A stretch of 64,000 nucleotides of DNA from contig NZ_JBHRSW010000010.1 in the NCBI RefSeq assembly GCF_042646125.1, positions 1 through 64,000 of the forward strand, in the 5' to 3' direction. Position 1 is the first letter of the stretch, and every line of letters begins with the position of its first letter. The notes beneath the pieces are model-generated. The model was given only the letters and a program-made list of their open reading frames with translations, had not been told where the DNA came from and made no database searches. The stretch comes from Glaciecola flavus. Its GTDB lineage: Bacteria; Pseudomonadota; Gammaproteobacteria; Enterobacterales; Alteromonadaceae. Positions 17,151 through 25,739 of this stretch are shown one piece after another. The position numbers and the translations under genes were made by a program.

Positions 17151-18089
17151 TTGAATTTTGCCAAGTTTACTTTGACAAGAGACAGCTTAAAAACACGGCT
17201 GGCAGAGTATAATTTTTCTCAGTTGTGTTATTTCACAGGCTTTCTTTTGCTTATTATTGCGCTCGTCGGCGGTATGGGGACCTTTTACTTAGCCCTGTTT
17301 ATCAGCATATTAGGCTTGGCGAGAGAGCTAAACTTGCTGTTCTTAAAACTTTGGAATTACGCCATCGGCAAGAGTATTACAGTCATTGTATACGCAGGTG
17401 CTGCAAATATTGCTCTAGCTTACGCGGCTAGTGAAATCAACCAAGTAACCGGAATAGAGCCCTACCCGTTTATTTTTACAATTGGTTTTACAGCCTTGGT
17501 TTTTACGCCATTTTGGATCGCCTTAAGTTCACTGCTGATTTTGTCACTTGTTCTACTGGCTATTAATTTTTGGTTAGTCCTCTCAATTGTACTAAAGTTA
17601 TTTAGAATCAGGGTAAAGGCGCACTGGGAAGATAAAAAAAATGTGTGGATGACCATGATCATGCGCCTAATTCTTGTGCCTTTTGTTTGTTTCTATTTAC
17701 TCTCTATCGCCTTTCCATATTTTGTTGATTCGAGCTTTGAGAAGCTAATATCCACAAAGGTAAGTCAAACATTTGATAGCAATCCTTTCGCGCAAAATGA
17801 AGGCGATAGTTTTGTCACTGCATCAATAGACCTTGAACCGGACAATCAAGATAAAACGTCTATATTTGCTGACGAAACGATCAAAAAAAGTCGCACTTTA
17901 CGGTCCATCATTGCTGATTTTGTATTCTTTTTCGAAGCCTACGAATACAGTGCATGTAAAAAAGACAAGGAACAACGCAGCGTTATTATTGATGACTTTT
18001 CTGTTTTGTTAATTTCAATTAACACAGATATGCCCTATGGATATGAATATGAAGTAGTAAAATGTATTCCTGTTTATGAAGGTGAATGA
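17151..18089 (+). CDS. hypothetical inner-membrane protein
   Basis: 312 residues, not recognised. The TTG start at 17151 is backed by AGGGAG 7 nt upstream. About four or five hydrophobic segments lie at roughly 28-50, 75-95, 105-150 and 170-192. After them comes a soluble C-terminal part of about 120 residues with a Cys pair far apart (YSACKKD and VVKCIPV). No catalytic motif is seen. It stands alone between the ribosomal operon and a broken lipoprotein gene. Confidence 0.6.
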   Translation: MNFAKFTLTRDSLKTRLAEYNFSQLCYFTGFLLLIIALVGGMGTFYLALFISILGLARELNLLFLKLWNYAIGKSITVIVYAGAANIALAYAASEINQVTGIEPYPFIFTIGFTALVFTPFWIALSSLLILSLVLLAINFWLVLSIVLKLFRIRVKAHWEDKKNVWMTMIMRLILVPFVCFYLLSIAFPYFVDSSFEKLISTKVSQTFDSNPFAQNEGDSFVTASIDLEPDNQDKTSIFADETIKKSRTLRSIIADFVFFFEAYEYSACKKDKEQRSVIIDDFSVLLISINTDMPYGYEYEVVKCIPVYEGE

Positions 18090-18270
18090 GCACTTGTAAA
18101 GCAGACATAGCCTAAAGAAATATAATCATTGCAAAACAAGATTAAATAATAGACAAAATTTGTACAATTCTAAACAAGCGACTATAAACATAATGTGTCA
18201 CAAAGAGGCCGCTGCTCCATAGGAGGAGTATTGGCTAGGTGTCGTCTTCTCAACATATAAAGGACTGATG
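18090..18270. other. AT-rich intergenic region
   Basis: No gene or clear promoter is seen. AAAGGA before 18268-18271 is the likely ribosome site of the next gene. Confidence 0.3.
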
Positions 18271-18883
18271 ATGTTGAATATGAATAAATCGTTTGTAGCA
18301 AAGCTATTCTCTCTGCTCTTGATATTCGGCTTGACGGCCTGCCAAACGGGATATCGTGCAAAAAGCGTGATTGATGGCTTAGGGTATCAAGATGAGGCGC
18401 TCGGCGAGGGTATTTAATCATATTACCTACAAAGTCAACGCAAACACGCCGGCTGAATATGCGATGGATTTTTGGCATCAGCGAGCGAGTGAGTTGTGCG
18501 GCAACAGTCATTATTTTGCAGACGCAAAACTGCGCGTTAAGCATCGCTATACTGTATCGCAGTCCGAGCGCGGTGGGATCAATGTTGAAAACACAGAAAG
18601 TGGATCGTCATTTGTTTCGCCCCCAACAAGTCAGATTACTATTAATAAATCTCAGCGTTTCCCCAAAGTATCAGGTTATACCTATTGTGACGGTAAACCA
18701 GAAATGCTATTTATTCACAAAACGCCAGAACAGCAATGTGAACTCAAGCGAGAACTTAAACGCCGCAATGTCAATGTGCAATCACTGGCCGCAAATTGCG
18801 ACAGTGTAAAATCACACGCAAATGCAGACAACTTGATTTTACCTAGCAAAACCACTGTAAGTATTCGATCCCATTCTACGTAA
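18271..18883 (+). pseudogene. lipoprotein gene interrupted by a one-base frameshift
   Basis: The first frame encodes a lipoprotein signal (FSLLLIFGLTAC, lipobox LTAC) and stops at 18415. A second frame, open from before 18392 to 18883, continues the expected protein (VFNHITYKVNANTPAEYAMD). Joined at the GGG run near 18408-18410, where one G looks extra, they give a protein of about 200 residues. The join LGEG to VFNHITYKV resembles short secreted lipoproteins whose pattern is GY-D..L then a V(F)-V(S/K)(F/Y) strand and a repeated A-(E/D)-A-(A/R) helix. It could be a pseudogene, an assembly error or, less likely, programmed frameshifting. Confidence 0.6.
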
Positions 18884-19070
18884 GAGGCGGTTGTTCTTAT
18901 GAAGGGTGTTGGTGTTAATTCAAAGTTGGCTTAGGTGATGATTTAAGTAATATCACTTCAGTATTTGAACTGCCCAATAAAGCGGCATTTCTTGTTATTG
19001 AATAGGGATTACAATAATATCGTGCAAATCAATACACTCTCAGTCAGCGAGCGCGACGATTGTTTTAGAT

Positions 19071-20399
19071 ATGAGCAATGGGCTACAGCAGACTGATAAA
19101 ATACTTCGTTTGCACATTTTGATAGATGATAAGATAAAACAAGCCAGTTTGGACAAGGTTTCCAAAGCTGAATATAGTCATAGCGATGGCGATGCAAGCC
19201 CAGTTAATGCTACTCAAAACAATGCTAATCTAAGCAACACCAATCAAAGCAACACCGATAAGCACAAGGCGAATACTCTCAGTGATGAGTTTGAGTGCTT
19301 ACGAGCAGAGGTCGCCAGACTAGAAAAACAAATCGTTGAGTTAAAAAGGCAAAATACGCTTCAGGATCAGGTGATTAACTTGAACCAAGATTGTATCTTT
19401 GTGAAAGACAAGCACGCTGAGTTTGTTTTTGCCAATCAAGCGGCTCAAGCCTTTTATCAATCAGCAAAGGGTATTACATTAAATGAGCAAGCAGAGGCGT
19501 TTAGCGATGCTCAATTGCAGCGTTTTGCAGAAACCGATCAATTGGCTCTGCAAAAAGGTCTATTTCAAGCGCGTGAAAAAGTGACGCTTGCAGATGGGAG
19601 TGAAACCTTCGCAAACTACATAAAAAAACGTTTTATAGGAGACGATGGCGAGCCCTATCTACTTTGTATTAGCAAAGAAGAGACCGAAAGAGAGAGCCTT
19701 ATCAATGATTTGAAACGTTCAAATCAAGATTTGGATAACTTTGCCTACGTAGCCTCACATGATCTTCGCGCCCCTTTGAACGCCATTCAAACTATTGTCT
19801 CTTGGGTGTTGGAGGACACCAAAGCGCTGCTGCCTCCCGACGCTGTGGATAATCTTTCACTTGTGATGAATCGCGCTGAGCGCATGGAAAAGTTACTCAA
19901 AGACTTACTTGAATACAGTCGAACCGGTAGAAAGATGCAGAAACCGGTTAATATTCAAGTCAAAGACAAAGTATTTGAGTTGTTAAATTTGGTGGACTTA
20001 CCCATGGGGTTTGGTTTGCACTGTGACGATACGAGTATACTAGTTCCCGAGGTACCGTTTAGCGTGGTGATGGTAAACTTGATTAACAATGCGATTAAGC
20101 ATCACGATTCGACGAATGCGAACATAGATATTAAAGTGAAAAAGAAAGTTCGTACAACCTCTGTTATTGTTGCAGACGATGGTCCGGGCGTACCTGATGA
20201 ATTTAAAGGCAAAGTATTCGAACTTTTCCGTACTTTGAAGTCTCGTGATGAAGTTGAAGGCTCGGGTATGGGCTTGAGTGTAGTGAAAAAATTAGTTGAA
20301 CAATATGGTGGCTCGGTAGCCGTTGAGGACAATTTGCCAAGAGGGACGCGATTTATTGTTAACTGGCCAACAAAATACAAAGAATTGGTGATAAATTAG
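19071..20399 (+). CDS. PAS-domain sensor histidine kinase (cytoplasmic)
   Basis: 442 residues without a membrane segment. The N-terminus has an Asn/Thr/Ser-rich linker (about 45-70) and a short coiled coil. A PAS domain (about 100-205) contains DCIFVKDKHAEFVFANQAA. A HisKA dimerisation helix carries phospho-acceptor His230 (YVASHDLRAPL). The ATPase domain has NLINNAIKHHD, DDGPGVP and GSGMGLSVVKKL. The REC-GGDEF-EAL gene 171 bases downstream on the same strand is the likely partner, which would link an internal signal to cyclic di-GMP. The ribosome site before ATG 19071 is weak. Confidence 0.9.
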   Translation: MSNGLQQTDKILRLHILIDDKIKQASLDKVSKAEYSHSDGDASPVNATQNNANLSNTNQSNTDKHKANTLSDEFECLRAEVARLEKQIVELKRQNTLQDQVINLNQDCIFVKDKHAEFVFANQAAQAFYQSAKGITLNEQAEAFSDAQLQRFAETDQLALQKGLFQAREKVTLADGSETFANYIKKRFIGDDGEPYLLCISKEETERESLINDLKRSNQDLDNFAYVASHDLRAPLNAIQTIVSWVLEDTKALLPPDAVDNLSLVMNRAERMEKLLKDLLEYSRTGRKMQKPVNIQVKDKVFELLNLVDLPMGFGLHCDDTSILVPEVPFSVVMVNLINNAIKHHDSTNANIDIKVKKKVRTTSVIVADDGPGVPDEFKGKVFELFRTLKSRDEVEGSGMGLSVVKKLVEQYGGSVAVEDNLPRGTRFIVNWPTKYKELVIN

Positions 20400-20570
20400 A
20401 CAGATTAGTGCATTAAAGCCTTTTACTCTCGCGCAATTAATTGTAACGTATATGTACTGGAGCGTGTGGTCTCCTAACGGTAAAAAGCTCAGTTTGTAAG
20501 TGTTCAAGTAAGGATATCTCGAGGTTGCTGCACATAGAGCTGTTACCATCAAAATTAAGAGAAATACCCG

Positions 20571-22316
20571 ATGGAAATGAGAAGACGCCTAAAGGTTCTT
20601 GTTGTTGACGATGATCTAGTTGATAGAAAAATCATCCGTCGTACCCTAACTGCGAATTCTTTTGATGTAGATATCATCGAAGCCATATCTGTTAACGAAG
20701 GCCTTGGTAAGCTAAGGCAAGAGAGCTTTGACGTAATTTTGCTTGATTACCGGATGCCCGGTTCTGATGGTATTGAAATGGTTCATCAATTGCGTTCCAG
20801 GCCAGATCTAGGCAGCGTAGCGATTGTGATGATGAGCTCTGCTGAGAGTGAAGAACTAGCAGTGGAGTGCATCGAAGCAGGTGCGCAAGATTTTATTCTA
20901 AAGTCAGATATTGGCAAACTTAATCTTCAGCGCTCAATTACACACGCTCAAAAACGTTTTGAGCTGGAGCACAAACTTCATCAAAACTATCTCAACGTCA
21001 AACACCTTTCTGAAAAAGACCCACTAACAGGCTTGTCCAATCGCTACCACTTCAATCAATTAATGTCGATACTCATTGACGAAAACAGCCGAACACGCTC
21101 AGATGTTGCGTTGATTCTTATGGATCTGGATAACTTTAAGTTCATTAACGATACCATGGGGCACGATGCAGGCGATCGTTTGCTGATTGAGTTTTCTAAA
21201 CGCATTAAGACGCAACTGCGTCGGCACGAAAGTTTTGCGCGTTTGGGAGGGGATGAATTTGCAATTATCTTAAATGGGATTCGCTCACCTGAACAAGTGT
21301 GTATGGTCGCAAAGCGCATTCAGGATGTATTGAAGCCACCCATTGTTATTGCCGAAAACGAACTGGAGTGCAATGCCAGTATTGGTGCAGCGATGTACCC
21401 AATGCAAGCGAGCTGTAAGGAAGATTTGGTCAAATTTGCAGATGTCGCAATGTATACTGCAAAACGCGCTGGCAAAGGGATGATTAAGCTTTATGACGAC
21501 TCAATGCAAGCGCAGTTTAGCCGCCAGTATGATATTCAAATTGGTCTGCGAAAACATCTGAGTGACAATGCATTTAACATACATTTTCAGCCTGTTATTG
21601 ATATTGCCAGCGGCAATGAAATTGGATACGAGGCTTTGCTGCGTTGGCCTGAAGACAGCGACAATTTTGTACCTGACGAGTTTATTCCCATTGCTGAAAA
21701 AAACAACGATATTCACGAAATTGGGAATTGGGTAATCGACCGAGCAATTGAACAGATCGGGCGCTGGCAGAGAGCGATTATTAGCGACAACTTTATTGCC
21801 ATCAACATATCGCCAGTACAACTTCAGTATCCTAAAATAGCGCAATACATTATTCAACGCGCAGAATACCACTCTGTAAAGCCAGAGAATATCGTCTTAG
21901 AAATCACCGAAACGGCTCTGTTTGAGCAACAGCAAGTGATTAAACAATCCATCGAAACCTTGTCAGATTTTGGTTTTGTCATTTCGCTTGATGATTTTGG
22001 GGTAGGGTATTCATCTATTTCTCATTTGATAAATTATCCAATTGATGTGGTTAAACTGGATAAGTCACTGTTTACTATAGACGAAAGTGAAGAAAAACGC
22101 TTGGCCGTTTTTGAAGCCTTAGCAACCATGTTAAAACGCTTGGATATGACGGTAGTCGCAGAAGGAATCGAAACAGAAGAGCACCTGAGAATATGCAAAG
22201 CTTTGAATATCGATCATGGGCAAGGGTTTTACTTTGCTAAGCCTCAAGCCGCGTCTACCATAGAATCTAAGTGGAGTGAGAACGTAAGCAACGCGCAAAA
22301 AGTCTTGGTTATATAG
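20571..22316 (+). CDS. response regulator with GGDEF and EAL domains (cyclic di-GMP turnover)
   Basis: 581 residues. The receiver domain (about 5-125) has DDD near the start and phospho-acceptor Asp59 (VILLDYRMPG). The diguanylate cyclase domain has an intact GGDEF (226-230). The phosphodiesterase domain has EAL (354-356) and the conserved ITETALF, DDFGVGYSS and VVAEGIET motifs. Both active sites look intact, so it could make or break cyclic di-GMP depending on state. It is probably phosphorylated by the PAS kinase encoded just upstream. Confidence 0.95.
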   Translation: MEMRRRLKVLVVDDDLVDRKIIRRTLTANSFDVDIIEAISVNEGLGKLRQESFDVILLDYRMPGSDGIEMVHQLRSRPDLGSVAIVMMSSAESEELAVECIEAGAQDFILKSDIGKLNLQRSITHAQKRFELEHKLHQNYLNVKHLSEKDPLTGLSNRYHFNQLMSILIDENSRTRSDVALILMDLDNFKFINDTMGHDAGDRLLIEFSKRIKTQLRRHESFARLGGDEFAIILNGIRSPEQVCMVAKRIQDVLKPPIVIAENELECNASIGAAMYPMQASCKEDLVKFADVAMYTAKRAGKGMIKLYDDSMQAQFSRQYDIQIGLRKHLSDNAFNIHFQPVIDIASGNEIGYEALLRWPEDSDNFVPDEFIPIAEKNNDIHEIGNWVIDRAIEQIGRWQRAIISDNFIAINISPVQLQYPKIAQYIIQRAEYHSVKPENIVLEITETALFEQQQVIKQSIETLSDFGFVISLDDFGVGYSSISHLINYPIDVVKLDKSLFTIDESEEKRLAVFEALATMLKRLDMTVVAEGIETEEHLRICKALNIDHGQGFYFAKPQAASTIESKWSENVSNAQKVLVI

Positions 22317-22326
22317 TTTTAACAGA

Positions 22327-23130
22327 CTATAAATAGCCTCCCACCGCCTGCACAGGGCTGGCGTTATCCGCATTTGCCAACCAAACGACCAGTGCTGTTT
22401 TTTCGATAACTGTCCCCTTTTTCGCTAACCTACATTTTAAAGCTGAGTAGTCAGGTAAGTCGTAAGTACCATTGTTATCAAACTCTTGTGATTTCATTGC
22501 CAGTACAACAAAATTGTCTTCTAAGGTCTTTCTGGCGTTTTCGCCCCGCCTTACTTTTGTGAATAAATCAAAGCCTAAAACAGCGATGTTTACGGTCAAG
22601 TTTTGACTGCTATCGCTATCAAAAGACACATGTAATTTATCGTTAACGAGCGAGGTTTTTAGTACACCGACTTCAGAGCCTTGCAAAGATAGATCATGCC
22701 CAGCAAACCAGCCGGTCCACTCACTGCCATTTACGACAAAACCGGGTGTGTAAACTGAATTGATTGCCTTGCTGTTTCGATATGCTCTCTGGCGTTGGCT
22801 ATATTCAGCGTGCCCAAAGGGGTCTTGCCAACCAATATAGTCCCAATAATCAACGTGGAACACGACGGGGATAATCTCTTCCCATAAGCTAGGATTCTGC
22901 GCCAGTGCATTTACCCAGTGTTGTGCAGGTGGACAGCTACTGCAACCTTGCGAAGAATACAGTTCTAGCAATGTCACTTGTTTTTCTGAGGATACAAAGC
23001 TAACTTGTGCTTTTGGCGTTGGCTCAGCAGCAATAGCGATATTTATCCAAATCATAAAAACGCACAGTATTAGGGACATAATTAATATCAGTCCCACAGA
23101 GCCAAATAGGCATAAGTTGCATTTTTTCAT
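22327..23130 (-). CDS. DUF1223 thioredoxin-fold membrane or periplasmic protein
   Basis: 267 residues. A hydrophobic N-terminal helix (LILIMSLILCVFMIWINIAI) anchors or exports it. The body has the family hallmark LLELYSSQGCSSCPPAQHW, a CxxC thioredoxin-like motif, followed by VVFHVDYWDYIGWQDPFG and VYTPGFVVNG. Function is not established for the family; a redox role is likely. It is convergent with the GGDEF-EAL gene, with 10 bases between stops. Confidence 0.9.
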   Translation of the reverse strand: MKKCNLCLFGSVGLILIMSLILCVFMIWINIAIAAEPTPKAQVSFVSSEKQVTLLELYSSQGCSSCPPAQHWVNALAQNPSLWEEIIPVVFHVDYWDYIGWQDPFGHAEYSQRQRAYRNSKAINSVYTPGFVVNGSEWTGWFAGHDLSLQGSEVGVLKTSLVNDKLHVSFDSDSSQNLTVNIAVLGFDLFTKVRRGENARKTLEDNFVVLAMKSQEFDNNGTYDLPDYSALKCRLAKKGTVIEKTALVVWLANADNASPVQAVGGYL

Positions 23131-23221
23131 ATTGCAGATTCGCGGTTAATTTCTCATGTTAGTAATAATACAGTGCAGTTATCACGAAAATGTCCAAGCT
23201 ATCGGACGAATTACTAACAAA

Positions 23222-24130
23222 TCATAAAGGTTTAATGTGCTTTTCTGGTGGGCTGTTTATCACTTTCCAGTCTTTTACGCGATGATTGATCAGACCTTGC
23301 CGAATATAGTGAGGCGCGATGCGTTTTTCTTTTCGCATTATGCTGAGGCCTCGATTTAATGCATTGAAAATAGTATCACTGTTTTGCGTTTTTTTTGAGA
23401 TGACAAACACGCGAGAGTCGTACATTTTAACTTTTATTCCTTGAATCGGCAGTGTGGTGACGCCAGCAAAAGTGAACTGTAACGAGTCTTCAATTGGAAA
23501 TTCGATGATGGAAAAGTCGGCACGTTGCGCATGTAGCATTTTAAGTAAGGAATCAAATTTAATTGTGGTCAATACCTGACCCGAAATCTGTCGCAAGATA
23601 TTATAGTCATGCTCCCAATGCCGAAATGTGACAGAGGTATATTGCTTTAAGTCTATGTCAGTGTTGTGCTTGGCTTGTTGAAGAGGATGCTGGTCTGAAG
23701 TATATACACCTTTTTCAAACTCACCGAATCTCACGACATCTTGCGTCACATGCAAAGCGTGATAGTTGTCTAAGCTTGCAGACCATATGCTTTCAGCAAT
23801 GGTATGATATCGCCCATCATTGGTATCGCGAAGCGCGCGATAATAATTTGGCGTAGGTGAAACTTGCATATGTACTTCAAAATCAGCTGCCTCAAATGCC
23901 TCACACATGATTAACAGCTCGATTGCCATACGGTGATTGGGTTTGTCTTTGAATAGTTTTAGTTGCTTGCAGGGCTTATTCATAGAACTAAGTTCATATG
24001 CGATAAATGAACCGGTATGCATGGCAACCTTTAGTTGATAAGCGTTACTATCGTTTTCTTTTGCTGGACTCGCCGAGGGAAAGAATAAAGACAATGAAAA
24101 ACTTAAACAAATAATACAAGTTAGTCTCAT
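23222..24130 (-). CDS. periplasmic solute-binding-like protein
   Basis: 302 residues with a signal peptide (ending FFPSASPAK). The fold pattern is that of type-2 periplasmic binding proteins (SBP_bac_3-like): a first lobe with YQLKVAMHTG and a long helix region, then YDSRVFVISKK and a C-terminal helix. There is no permease or ATPase gene beside it, so it is more likely a stand-alone sensor or orphan protein than part of an ABC importer. Ligand unknown. Confidence 0.7.
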   Translation of the reverse strand: MRLTCIICLSFSLSLFFPSASPAKENDSNAYQLKVAMHTGSFIAYELSSMNKPCKQLKLFKDKPNHRMAIELLIMCEAFEAADFEVHMQVSPTPNYYRALRDTNDGRYHTIAESIWSASLDNYHALHVTQDVVRFGEFEKGVYTSDQHPLQQAKHNTDIDLKQYTSVTFRHWEHDYNILRQISGQVLTTIKFDSLLKMLHAQRADFSIIEFPIEDSLQFTFAGVTTLPIQGIKVKMYDSRVFVISKKTQNSDTIFNALNRGLSIMRKEKRIAPHYIRQGLINHRVKDWKVINSPPEKHIKPL

Positions 24131-24237
24131 TGCTCCCCTCTGGATGTACTGGCTGAATATAGAATAATTAATTAATGCTTATGTTGGTATACCTACTTTA
24201 TTACCAATAAAAAACGCCGCGCTTGATATCAACAACC

Positions 24238-24251
24238 TGACCAGTTGGTCA
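24238..24251. promoter_or_regulatory. TGACCA/TGGTCA inverted repeat upstream of the binding-protein gene
   Basis: TGACCA and TGGTCA face each other across GT, about 110 bases before the start of the solute-binding-like gene and after the end of moeA. It has the size of an operator and no adjacent T-run on the moeA strand. Confidence 0.35.
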
Positions 24252-24347
24252 AGTTATTTTTTGGGGTTTAATTAATAATACGCATATAGCAGAGATTAGG
24301 GTCTATTGCGCATTGCGATAAAATTGTACAACAGACCTTATCAAATC

Positions 24348-25571
24348 CTAAGCATAAATTATCTGTATATTTACATTTTCGCCAGCTTCGACTTTACCCC
24401 TCTCCCTCTCTAATACCGCATAGCAATTTGCGTGTAGTACAGAGCTAAGCATACCAGAGCCTTGTGGACCGGTTGGCCTCACAAAGAGTTTCCCTTGTTC
24501 TTGCCAAAATATAGCGCGTTGGTAGTCAAGACGCCCCGGGTGTTTAAAAAAGGTCTCAGATGCAGTGGCGGACAACAATTGTGTTTGAGTGTCTTTTGCT
24601 CCAGACATTTGTGACAAGGCCGGTAAGGCAATTTGCTGTAGAGTAACAACCGCAGACACAGGGTTGCCAGGGAGCCCAAAAAAATAGGCGCGTTTTAATT
24701 GACCGAATGCTAGCGGCTTGCCGGGTTTGATGGCTAATTTCCAAAAGTTTATATTACCCATTTCTTTCAGTATTTGACCCGTATAATCAGCTTCGCCAAC
24801 AGATACCCCGCCAGATGAAATTACTAGATCCGCGAGTTTGTCTGCTTGGCTAAAAGCTGCTTTTATTTGCTCGATATCATCTTTGATCAAACCTAAATCT
24901 ATCACGTCAACATTGGCTTGTTTTAACATTGCGATAATGGCGTAGCGGTTAGAGTCATAGATTTGCCCTACTTCTAAGCGCGTTCCGGGGGGAGTGAGTT
25001 CATCGCCTGTCGACAATACTGCAACTTTTGGTTTTCTGTATACAGGAACATGTTCAATACCCAAGCTCGCCAGTATGCCGATATCGATGGCTCTGATCAC
25101 TTGTCCCGCCTTTAGCACTTTACTGCCTTTAGCTATATCTTCGCCTGCAAGTCGGATTGCATTGCCCTTTGTACTTATTACGTTTATGCTGGCTAAGCCG
25201 CCATCGACGGACACGTTTTCTTGCATCTCAACTGTATCTGCTCCATCGGGTACGATAGCACCTGTCATGATCCTTACGCATTCACCGTCGTTGACCAGGC
25301 CCGTAAACGGCGTGCCAGCAAAACTTTTACCAATAATTTTAAGTGCTTTTCCCGATGCTAAGTCACTGTGTTTAAATGCGTAACCATCCATCGCAGAATT
25401 ATCAGCTGGTGGTACCTCAAGGTCTGAATAAATATCGGTGGCTAGGGTTCTGCCTCGCGCGTCAAGTAAATCGCATTGTTCAAGTTCTGTTATTGGCCTC
25501 AGCGCCATTGCAATTTTGTCTACGGCTTCTTGTACAGAAAGCAGTGAATTTGTGCTTTGATCACAGTTCAT
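24348..25571 (-). CDS. moeA: molybdopterin molybdotransferase MoeA
   Basis: 407 residues, full length. MoeA inserts molybdate into adenylated molybdopterin to make the molybdenum cofactor. Visible signatures: PPADNSAMDGYAF, the ATP-grasp-like AVLSTGDEL, SSGGVSVGEADYT, and KPGKPLAFG followed by FGLPGNPVSAVVT. No other molybdenum cofactor gene is adjacent. Confidence 0.97.
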   Translation of the reverse strand: MNCDQSTNSLLSVQEAVDKIAMALRPITELEQCDLLDARGRTLATDIYSDLEVPPADNSAMDGYAFKHSDLASGKALKIIGKSFAGTPFTGLVNDGECVRIMTGAIVPDGADTVEMQENVSVDGGLASINVISTKGNAIRLAGEDIAKGSKVLKAGQVIRAIDIGILASLGIEHVPVYRKPKVAVLSTGDELTPPGTRLEVGQIYDSNRYAIIAMLKQANVDVIDLGLIKDDIEQIKAAFSQADKLADLVISSGGVSVGEADYTGQILKEMGNINFWKLAIKPGKPLAFGQLKRAYFFGLPGNPVSAVVTLQQIALPALSQMSGAKDTQTQLLSATASETFFKHPGRLDYQRAIFWQEQGKLFVRPTGPQGSGMLSSVLHANCYAVLERERGKVEAGENVNIQIIYA

Positions 25572-25739
25572 TATTGTTGTACCACTTCAATCTTTAACTT
25601 GAGACAAACTCTAGCACAAAACAGGTATACATTTTTATAACCGCGAGTCATTTACGCTAAACAACTCAGAAAGATTTTTAATATGTTAGACGCTAGATAC
25701 CTGTCTTGACCTTATTGAAAGTCTTTTGAGATTAATGCT

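Noticed and set aside
18884..19070. A 28-codon open stretch ending at a TAG near 19006
   Set aside because: It reads like a possible C-terminal remnant but has no start codon, and is too short to assign.
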